Part shown: positions 8,314-14,632 of the stretch, in pieces
How the letters are laid out: every line of letters starts with the position of its first letter
How positions within the stretch are numbered: position 1 is the stretch's first letter
NCBI GenBank assembly: GCA_013388525.1
Contig: JACAFA010000201.1
Coordinates: forward strand, 1 to 14,632
Direction of reading: 5' to 3'
DNA length: 14,632 nt
DNA from: Ignavibacteriaceae bacterium
Lineage (GTDB): Bacteria; Bacteroidota; Ignavibacteria; Ignavibacteriales; Ignavibacteriaceae
Notes under the pieces: model-generated
What the model saw: the letters and a program-made list of their open reading frames with translations, nothing else
Databases searched by the model: none
Told to the model about the DNA's origin: nothing
Translations under genes and position numbers: made by a program

Positions 8314-8958
8314 ATGCGACGCTTAATATTTTTAATATTGTTTATAATTCCAACTTCTTTCCTCATTGCACAGGAAATCGGGGAACTTGCGCCTCCCCAA
8401 CCACCGATGGTATTTCCTCCAAATGCCTGGGGTTTTGATTTGATGATTGGTGAGAGCGGGTTCGGATTCGGGGGATTCTACAGGAAACAACTAAGCACAA
8501 AGTTCACTCTCTTTGGAGATGTTTCTATCTCTGAAGCTAAAGATGAAAGAGAGATTGAATACATTGATATCTATGGACAGACTTTCACAATCGGAAAGCA
8601 AAACCGTGTGTTTCAGATTCCCATTACATTCGGTGCACAATTTCGCTTGTTTGAAAATGAACTTACAGATAATCTCCGTCCTTACATAAATGCTGGTGTT
8701 GGACCAACCATTGCATTGACAACTCCTTATGCCGAAGAATTTTTCAGAGCCTTTTCCTATTCACAAACTCACTATGCAGTCGGCGGATATGCGGGCTTTG
8801 GAGCAAACTTCGGTCTGGATCAAAAGAATCTCATTGGAATAAACGTTCGTTATTATTACACACAATTTCTTGATGAAGGCGTTGAGATACTAAAAGACAG
8901 ATACAAAGATCATCTCAGCGGATTCTTCATTACCCTGAATTTTGGGTTTATGTATTAA
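8314..8958 (+). CDS. Small outer-membrane beta-barrel protein
   Basis: The 214-residue product begins with a signal peptide (MRRLIFLILFIIPTSFLIAQ) and is otherwise built of alternating-pattern beta strands with glycine and aromatic residues. Examples are FGFGGFYRKQL, then YINAGVGPTIAL, then YAVGGYAGFGANFGL. It ends in the aromatic-rich strand FFITLNFGFMY, the type of C-terminal signal recognised by the BAM machinery. Length and pattern fit an 8-stranded OmpX/OmpW-like porin-type barrel (PF13505-type). A short proline-rich stretch (APPQPPMVFPPN) follows the signal peptide. It stands alone: the nuclease gene behind it is divergent, and the next gene is 208 bases away with its own leader. I cannot tell what it transports or binds; a structural or adhesive role is equally possible. 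No Shine-Dalgarno precedes the ATG. Confidence 0.82.
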   Translation: MRRLIFLILFIIPTSFLIAQEIGELAPPQPPMVFPPNAWGFDLMIGESGFGFGGFYRKQLSTKFTLFGDVSISEAKDEREIEYIDIYGQTFTIGKQNRVFQIPITFGAQFRLFENELTDNLRPYINAGVGPTIALTTPYAEEFFRAFSYSQTHYAVGGYAGFGANFGLDQKNLIGINVRYYYTQFLDEGVEILKDRYKDHLSGFFITLNFGFMY

Positions 8959-9166
8959 AGAAGTTTAAGCTAACTAATTAACTAACCTCTCTAGACTGTT
9001 TACGGTAATACACAGAATTTTGAATTCAAAGAACACACACCGAAGTATAACTCAATAAAGAATAAAAATCTGGTTTCAACGGTTTCTATTATTTAAAATT
9101 ATTTTTCGCTCGCCTTTCTCAAAATAGTTTCTTAACTTTAAAACAAAAATAATTAAGGGTATTTAT

Positions 9167-11629
9167 ATGTTATCCAAAAAATCCCTGAAATTTAATTTTC
9201 TCCTCTCACTTCTGCTTGCTCTACTATTATTTTCTTCCTTGAACTATTCCCAACAAGAAGAAAGATCTTTGCAGCCTCAATTAACCCGGAACCAATCACT
9301 CTTTCCGCTGCAATCAACTGGTATCTGGACAGAAGTCCATCCACTGATACCAAGAGTTGATTATTGGGGTGTGCATTTTGCAAATGCAGATACAGGATGG
9401 GCAGTTGGTGAAGGCGGTGCAATTATAAAAACAACCAATGGAGGCGGGAAGTGGATTTGGTATGAGAGCGGAGTTGAAAATACATTAAGAACAGTCGCTG
9501 CTGTGAACAATGGACAAAGAGTTATAGCTGCAGGTGATGGTGGGATGATATTAATTTCTGAAGATGCAGGAGAAACGTGGAGTCAGCTATCAAGTCCAAC
9601 AATAAGAAACATTTGGAATATGCAGATAATAACAGAAGAGATTGGCTGGATGGTTGGTGAAGGAGGAACTGCATTGAAAACATCTGACGGCGGTTTAACG
9701 TGGATTCAGCAACCAATGCCTTACCCAACTGCACCATACTGGGATTTAAGTTTTATAGACACTTTTTTTGGATATATCTGCAGCAATTCAGGGATAATAT
9801 TGAAGACAACAAACGGAGGCACAAGCTGGCAGATACAACAAGCAGGAGACACAAGAAGCTTATTTACAATTTATGCCTTTGATACTCTGTGGATATCTGC
9901 TGCTGGTTTTGCTGGCAAAGTTGTTTACACTTCCAATGGTGGAAACAATTGGATAAACGTGTCCGGTGTGAGTGCAGCAGAAATAAACAAGATAAAATTT
10001 ATTAATGATACAACCGGGTTTATGGCCTGCAGCGGATTCTATCAATCCACAGATAGAGGTATAAGTTGGTTTTATAGAAATGATTTTACCGTTTCAGGTA
10101 CTTCACCATTAACAACTAATATTTCATTCCCTACAGAGACAACAGGTTATTTTACTGGAGGTGAAATGCTGCTGGCTAAAACAAAAGACGAAGGAGAAAT
10201 CTGGAAAAGAACAATTGTGAACACTGATTTTATAAACGTTTACTTTAAGGATGAGCAGAATGGTTTTTTAAACACCAACCAATTAATTTATAAAACCAAT
10301 AATGGAGGATATACACTCGATACGCTCGATACATTTCCTTATAACGAAATATACGATATACATTCAATGACATTTACTGATAGCTCTACTGGTTTTATAG
10401 GTACTAGTTCATTAAGTATTTATAAAACTACCAATTCAGGATTAAGTTGGTATCAAATAAATGTAAGCGGAACAACTGATACTATTGGAACATTTTATAA
10501 AATATATTTTTTAACAAATTCTATTGGATTTGCAGTTGCGAACGATGGGAAAATATTTAAAACGAGTGATAAAGGTGAAAATTGGTTTGTGAAACTTTCA
10601 GTACCTTCTTTAAATACTATTTTTTCTGGTATTAGTTCTTCTGATGATTCGACTATATGGGTTGTTGGTACAAATACTTATCCATTTGAAATCTATAAAT
10701 CAACTGATATTGGTGAAAATTGGTTCGCAGATACTGTTGATTTTATGGATATGAGTGATGTTTATTTTAAAGATTCATTAAACGGATGGATCTTAAGCAG
10801 TAATAAATTATACAGGACAATTGATGGCGGAGAAAATTGGTTTCAAGATTTTCAAATTTCTGCTAGTACTTGGCAATTCAAACCCATTAGCTCTTCTCAT
10901 TTTATTATTACTGGAAATGTATATGAAAGTATAGATTCCGGAAATACATGGACTAATATTACTACAGAAGTAGGTACTGGTTTTTCCAATCTCTATTCTC
11001 CCTATAATTACTTTTGTATTCCTGTAGGGATGACTGGACTGGTAATGAATTATACAGATACAACTATTGTTCCTGTAGAACTTTTAGGTTTTACGGGAAG
11101 TGCTAGTAATTTAAAAGTACTTTTAATCTGGCACACCATATCAGAGAAAAATAATTATGGATTTGAAGTACAACGTTCAGCTAATAAAATTGAATGGAAG
11201 GAAGTAGGATTTATTTCAGGGAAAGGAAATACTGCAGAACTACAAAACTATTCATATGAAGATGACAATATTGAAACTCAAATATACTTTTATAGACTAA
11301 AACAACTTGATTACGCAGGTTCATTTAAATATTCCGAAATTATTGAGGTTAAAATTTCAATCAATAATTTTGAACTCTTCCAGAATTACCCGAATCCAGC
11401 CAACCCAATAACCAAAATAAAATATATTGTTCCAATAGAGTCTTTAATTGAATTGTATCTGTATGATATCAAAGGTGAAAGAATTTCAACTCTACTTAAC
11501 GAAAAGCAGCAGCCCGGCATATATACAACAGAAATTGATTTAAGAAATTTGTCCTCAGGTGTTTATTTTTACACTCTTAAAAGTTCCGCAGGTTTTTCTA
11601 AGACAAAAAAATTATTATACATTAAATAA
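9167..11629 (+). CDS. Secreted Asp-box (YCF48/BNR-type) beta-propeller protein with T9SS sorting domain
   Basis: The 820-residue protein has a signal peptide (about 1-29, ending SLNYSQ) and an AAGGG site 7 bases before the ATG. Residues 65-600 carry 13 copies of an Asp-box repeat (K-T-T/S-D/N-x-G-x-x-W), starting near 88, 130, 171, 213, 254, 293, 338, 376, 420, 465, 511, 550 and 587, spaced 37-46 residues. Many copies are preceded by a GWAVGEGG-like strand. The copy at 376 has lost its tryptophan. This is the repeat of YCF48/HCF136 photosystem II assembly factors and of sialidase/sortilin propellers, but sialidase catalytic residues are not apparent, so I read it as a binding scaffold. Residues 636-730 are an FN3-like module (from PVELLGF, with YRLKQLD at 709-715), and 738-820 form the T9SS tail (QNYPNPANPIT). 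It ends 13 bases before the next gene and is probably co-transcribed with it. G+C content falls from about residue 345 onward. Its ligand is unknown. Confidence 0.88.
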   Translation: MLSKKSLKFNFLLSLLLALLLFSSLNYSQQEERSLQPQLTRNQSLFPLQSTGIWTEVHPLIPRVDYWGVHFANADTGWAVGEGGAIIKTTNGGGKWIWYESGVENTLRTVAAVNNGQRVIAAGDGGMILISEDAGETWSQLSSPTIRNIWNMQIITEEIGWMVGEGGTALKTSDGGLTWIQQPMPYPTAPYWDLSFIDTFFGYICSNSGIILKTTNGGTSWQIQQAGDTRSLFTIYAFDTLWISAAGFAGKVVYTSNGGNNWINVSGVSAAEINKIKFINDTTGFMACSGFYQSTDRGISWFYRNDFTVSGTSPLTTNISFPTETTGYFTGGEMLLAKTKDEGEIWKRTIVNTDFINVYFKDEQNGFLNTNQLIYKTNNGGYTLDTLDTFPYNEIYDIHSMTFTDSSTGFIGTSSLSIYKTTNSGLSWYQINVSGTTDTIGTFYKIYFLTNSIGFAVANDGKIFKTSDKGENWFVKLSVPSLNTIFSGISSSDDSTIWVVGTNTYPFEIYKSTDIGENWFADTVDFMDMSDVYFKDSLNGWILSSNKLYRTIDGGENWFQDFQISASTWQFKPISSSHFIITGNVYESIDSGNTWTNITTEVGTGFSNLYSPYNYFCIPVGMTGLVMNYTDTTIVPVELLGFTGSASNLKVLLIWHTISEKNNYGFEVQRSANKIEWKEVGFISGKGNTAELQNYSYEDDNIETQIYFYRLKQLDYAGSFKYSEIIEVKISINNFELFQNYPNPANPITKIKYIVPIESLIELYLYDIKGERISTLLNEKQQPGIYTTEIDLRNLSSGVYFYTLKSSAGFSKTKKLLYIK

Positions 11630-11630
11630 C

Positions 11631-11636
11631 AGGAGG
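11631..11636 (+). promoter_or_regulatory. Perfect Shine-Dalgarno AGGAGG
   Basis: AGGAGG lies one base after the propeller stop codon (TAA at 11627-11629) and six bases before the ATG at 11643. It is the strongest ribosome-binding site in the window. It fixes the start of the next gene and supports translation of a two-gene message. Confidence 0.85.
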
Positions 11637-11642
11637 AGAAAT

Positions 11643-14632
11643 ATGAAAACATTTTTTACTTTAGCTCTTTTTTGTTTGTTCTTAACAAACTCAATACAGG
11701 CACAGACCTTTGCTGAGCCGCCGGGCCCGGAAAACGTTTTAGTTGTTTACCGAAATGGTCATACTTATTCTGGCTTGATTAAGGATCATTATGTTGATGT
11801 TAGGGAAATTCCGTCAACACACGTAACATTTGTTACATTGAATGAAACAATTCAGTATGGAGTAGAAATTGTGGACAATGATGAAAGAATTGTCGGAGAG
11901 GGTATTCTGCCTTGGATCTATGTCAAAGTAAAAATCGCAGATCCAATTGAAGATCACCTTAATACCACTTATTACAACGGACAATTGCTCAAGGATATAA
12001 TTCGTTACATCGTCCTGTGTAAAGGTATACCGCACAGAATTGATGATACAGATTGTGATGATTTGCATGAACATTGGCGGGGAGATGTAACAGTAGATGC
12101 ATTGCTTTGCTTAATAAATCAAGGAAATGGCAATGACTTTTTATCTTTGTATGGTTCTGCCCCATCACCAATATCAAACGCATCCAATCCATACTTTTAT
12201 CTTGATCCATCAAATACGCTTCAATACAGGTTTATTAGCAATTTTTTCCAGAAGGATGGATGGAAACTTCAATACTTAGTTTCCCGCCTTGACGGAGATA
12301 ATTACCAGGATGTAATTGGGATGATAGATCGCAGCTTTGAACCGGATATGACAGGAGATAAATGGTGGATTTTAGACCATGATCTTAATGCAATAGGAAG
12401 TGGGCTTGTTTCTGGCACTTATAGCATTATGAATCTCATCGAGGCTTTTAATTTGAACTATGATGGAAACCTGCCTAATGTTAACGATTGGATAACAATT
12501 AACCCTGCTGGTGAAGTAATTGGTTATTTTTCACATGGAAAACATGCTGGGATGCCTGAAAACTATATACTTGATACTTTGGATTTTACTTATGCTAATG
12601 GTGCAATATTCAATAGCGTAGAAAGTTATAATGGTGCGAGTTTTGGATTTTATAGACCAGATCAAGGCTTGCTTTCTGATTTCATACATATGGGAGGAAC
12701 TGCCGGGGGTTGTAATGCATGGGAACCAACTACAGATTATATTTATAAGTCAGGAATTGCATTCGCGGCTTATGGACTTGGTTATAATCTTGTTGATGCA
12801 GTGTGGATGGGATATCCGAACATTGGTTTTAGGAATGTTGTTGTTGGCGATCCTCTTTCAAAAATTTACCAATGTGATGCTATGGTTATTAATCAAAACA
12901 CCACAATTTATTCAGGAGATTTTGATTGCGATATAATTGTTCCCGAAGGAATAATTTTAACAATTGCTCCTTACTCTGTCATCAATTTTAACCGGAATGC
13001 TGCATTAAAAGTAAAAGGCACATTAATTATTGGTAACAACACCGAAGTTAATTTCAATTCTTATACACATTTACTTTTAGATGATGGTTCTGAAATTATT
13101 GTACAGCAAAATGCAGGCGTACATTTTAATGGCTGGTCAACATTTTTCGTCAAAATAGATTTTAGTCTTGATGAAAACTCACCATTTAATTTTGGTTTTG
13201 CAAGTAGTATGGTAGTTTCTGGCTCTCTCGAATTAACAGGTAATTTAATTTTAAATATGAGCAGAATAGTCATTAATGGTTCCGCTGAGTTATCTACATC
13301 TTCAAGTTTGAGTTTGGCTGTAACAAATTTCGAAGTGAAAGGTTCGCTTACTTTTAAAGAAGGTTCTCAGCTTAATATGAATGGATCATCTTTATTAAAT
13401 GTATACGGTTTAATGTCAGTTGGAATAAATGCTTGGCTAAATATGAACAATAATAGTATTTTGAAAAATTTCGGAATTGTACATTTTAAGCAGGAGAGTA
13501 ACTTTACTATCAATAATGCTTCAACTTTTTATAGTAATGGGATTTTTAATCTTGACGAGGGAGTACTCATTAATCAAAATAATTTCAATATTAATTCTAT
13601 CATTATTCAATCAGGCGTGTTCAAATCGCTAGGAAATGTAAACAATCGTATAACTATAAATTTTCCATCTGTTGCAATAGCAAGCAAACTTCAGCTAGGG
13701 GGACTTGATACGCTAATACTTTCATATACAAATATTAACAATGGGTTCATTGATTTTAGTATGAATGATGGAATTCAAAAGCCACGCTTTAATGCAATTT
13801 CAAATTCAATCATAAATAATTCTCTATCTATAAATAATTTTTTTGTTAACAACACAGAAGGTGTAAATATTACATTATCAGATAATTCAGTCTCGAGCAG
13901 TAATCCCATCGGCATTGGTTTAAAATTTACAGGGTTTAACAATGTACAACTAGTAAGAAATACAATTGAAAATATTGGGAGTGTTTCAGATGTAGGAGTT
14001 GGAATTTTAAATAATAAATCGATAGAAATAATTGGCTGCGATATAATAGGCTTCAAAGATGGAATAAAACAAGGTCGTATTGGTTTAGATGAAATTGATA
14101 TTTCCAATAACGAAGATGTCCGGATTTTCAATTCAGACATTATTGGTATCGGGTATGATCAAGAAGGAGTCGGAATATCAGTTGGTTATAATCAATCTAA
14201 CACAACCGGAGTAAAGATAGATCAAAATAATATATCAGGATTTAGTTCAGGTATAACTGTGAATAATGATGATAACTTTGCTCTCGGAATAAAAAACAAT
14301 TCAATTACAAACTATGGTATGTTTGGGATTTCAATATCAAACGGCAGCGAAGCAGTTATCAAAGAAAATATAATCAGTGTGAATGAACAAGAAGCAGATA
14401 ATTGTATCGGTATTAATGTCTGTCAGGTAAATAGTCCAAGTATTTTGGGAAATACAATCGATGCTTCTAATGTATCAAACCCGGGTCCTGGAATGGTCTT
14501 AATTTCAAGTCACGGTGAAATCCGAAGGAACACAATTCAAAATCATCTTTACGGAATTGAGCTTGGCAGTGCTTCTCCAAAGATCGGTGCAAATACAATT
14601 ATAAATAATAAAGCATACGGCATTTACATCAG
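11643..14632 (+). CDS. Large exported protein: TIGR03790-like (caspase/gingipain-fold) domain plus right-handed beta-helix (partial, 3' end outside the window)
   Basis: The frame is open from the ATG at 11643 to the window end (996 complete codons), and I translated it throughout without a stop. Residues 1-21 are a signal peptide (MKTFFTLALFCLFLTNSIQA). Residues 30-415 recall TIGR03790, an uncharacterised family: NVLVVYRNG near 31, then IVLCKGIPHR (123-132), VSRLDGD (213-219), YFSHGKH (295-301), GGTAGGCNAWEP (351-362) and VVGDPL (400-405). A hydrophobic strand before His298-Gly and Cys357 59 residues later resemble the His/Cys dyad order of clan CD peptidases (caspases, gingipains), but this is inference. 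From about 417 to the edge the protein is Asn-, Ile- and Gly-rich, with short strands repeating about every 20-25 residues (for example GVGILNNKSIEIIGCDIIGF), as in PbH1/NosD-type beta-helices. A T9SS tail is expected beyond the window but not seen. It follows the propeller gene by 13 bases. The beta-helix might bind polysaccharide or surfaces. Family assignment of the N-terminal part is moderately sure. Confidence 0.8.
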   Translation, partial: MKTFFTLALFCLFLTNSIQAQTFAEPPGPENVLVVYRNGHTYSGLIKDHYVDVREIPSTHVTFVTLNETIQYGVEIVDNDERIVGEGILPWIYVKVKIADPIEDHLNTTYYNGQLLKDIIRYIVLCKGIPHRIDDTDCDDLHEHWRGDVTVDALLCLINQGNGNDFLSLYGSAPSPISNASNPYFYLDPSNTLQYRFISNFFQKDGWKLQYLVSRLDGDNYQDVIGMIDRSFEPDMTGDKWWILDHDLNAIGSGLVSGTYSIMNLIEAFNLNYDGNLPNVNDWITINPAGEVIGYFSHGKHAGMPENYILDTLDFTYANGAIFNSVESYNGASFGFYRPDQGLLSDFIHMGGTAGGCNAWEPTTDYIYKSGIAFAAYGLGYNLVDAVWMGYPNIGFRNVVVGDPLSKIYQCDAMVINQNTTIYSGDFDCDIIVPEGIILTIAPYSVINFNRNAALKVKGTLIIGNNTEVNFNSYTHLLLDDGSEIIVQQNAGVHFNGWSTFFVKIDFSLDENSPFNFGFASSMVVSGSLELTGNLILNMSRIVINGSAELSTSSSLSLAVTNFEVKGSLTFKEGSQLNMNGSSLLNVYGLMSVGINAWLNMNNNSILKNFGIVHFKQESNFTINNASTFYSNGIFNLDEGVLINQNNFNINSIIIQSGVFKSLGNVNNRITINFPSVAIASKLQLGGLDTLILSYTNINNGFIDFSMNDGIQKPRFNAISNSIINNSLSINNFFVNNTEGVNITLSDNSVSSSNPIGIGLKFTGFNNVQLVRNTIENIGSVSDVGVGILNNKSIEIIGCDIIGFKDGIKQGRIGLDEIDISNNEDVRIFNSDIIGIGYDQEGVGISVGYNQSNTTGVKIDQNNISGFSSGITVNNDDNFALGIKNNSITNYGMFGISISNGSEAVIKENIISVNEQEADNCIGINVCQVNSPSILGNTIDASNVSNPGPGMVLISSHGEIRRNTIQNHLYGIELGSASPKIGANTIINNKAYGIYI

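Noticed and set aside
9019..9030. Perfect 12-base palindrome TTTGAATTCAAA in the gap before the propeller gene, considered as an operator.
   Set aside because: Short and AT-rich, about 140 bases before the gene, with no second copy and no clear promoter next to it, so no support beyond the palindrome itself.
8959..9166. Possible small RNA or terminator in the 208-base gap after the outer-membrane protein gene.
   Set aside because: No stable hairpin with a T-tract, no tRNA-like or riboswitch-like pattern and no short open frame with a ribosome-binding site could be found by eye.
9167..11020. Sialidase (neuraminidase) activity for the Asp-box protein.
   Set aside because: Asp boxes occur in many propellers. 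I could not see the arginine triad with the RIP motif and the tyrosine/glutamate pair of true sialidases, and the GWAVGEGG-type strands fit YCF48-like repeats better.
13775..14140. A 121-codon minus-strand open frame inside the beta-helix region, and similar long frames antisense to the nuclease and proteases.
   Set aside because: These lie wholly within strongly supported genes, have no ribosome-binding site or recognisable domain, and are expected from low-complexity AT-rich coding sequence.
1..14632. CRISPR array, tRNA, rRNA, insertion sequence or prophage module.
   Set aside because: No regularly spaced direct repeats, no cloverleaf-like stretches and no transposase, integrase or phage structural proteins are visible on either strand.

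Overview
The window looks like a piece of chromosome from a Gram-negative bacterium of the FCB group, most likely the Ignavibacteria side (Ignavibacteriota or a relative in the Bacteroidota/Chlorobi assemblage). This rests on three exported proteins ending in the type IX secretion (T9SS) C-terminal sorting domain in its 'QNYPNPFNPxTxIxYxLP' form, on an FN3-like module ending in 'YYRLKQIDFDG' placed just before that tail, and on AT-rich DNA (about 37-40% G+C in hand-counted samples of the left two thirds, about 30-33% towards the right end). No 16S rRNA or other strong taxonomic marker is present, so this is an inference from protein style.

Layout. (1) 1-65, minus: a possible first exonless stub of a minus-strand gene cut by the window edge. 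(2) 126-161: a hairpin plus T-tract that ends the following gene. (3) 186-2171, minus: a secreted M1-family zinc aminopeptidase with a T9SS tail. (4) 2172-2361: a divergent promoter region. (5) 2362-4938, plus: a secreted reprolysin-like (metzincin) zinc protease with a T9SS tail. (6) 4939-5019: a short convergent gap with one strong hairpin. (7) 5020-8181, minus: an AddB-like RecB-family nuclease with its iron-sulphur cysteines. (8) 8182-8313: a second divergent promoter region. (9) 8314-8958, plus: a small outer-membrane beta-barrel protein. (10) 8959-9166: non-coding, with no RNA gene or clear terminator visible. (11) 9167-11629, plus: a secreted 13-Asp-box (YCF48/BNR-type) beta-propeller protein with a T9SS tail. 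(12) 11643 to the window end, plus: a large exported protein, still open at base 14632, that joins an N-terminal domain resembling TIGR03790 (a caspase/gingipain-like family) to a long right-handed beta-helix.

How the genes fit together. Apart from the housekeeping DNA-repair nuclease, the recognisable complete genes encode envelope or secreted proteins. The two metallopeptidases are transcribed divergently and are both T9SS cargo, which suggests extracellular or surface protein degradation. The propeller gene and the beta-helix gene are 13 bp apart with a perfect AGGAGG before the second, so they are probably co-transcribed and may work as a pair at the cell surface. No CRISPR array, tRNA, rRNA, IS element or prophage gene was seen.

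The least ordinary part is the last 3 kb: a probable caspase-fold domain fused to a beta-helix, in an operon with a large Asp-box propeller, in DNA that is visibly more AT-rich than the rest of the window.
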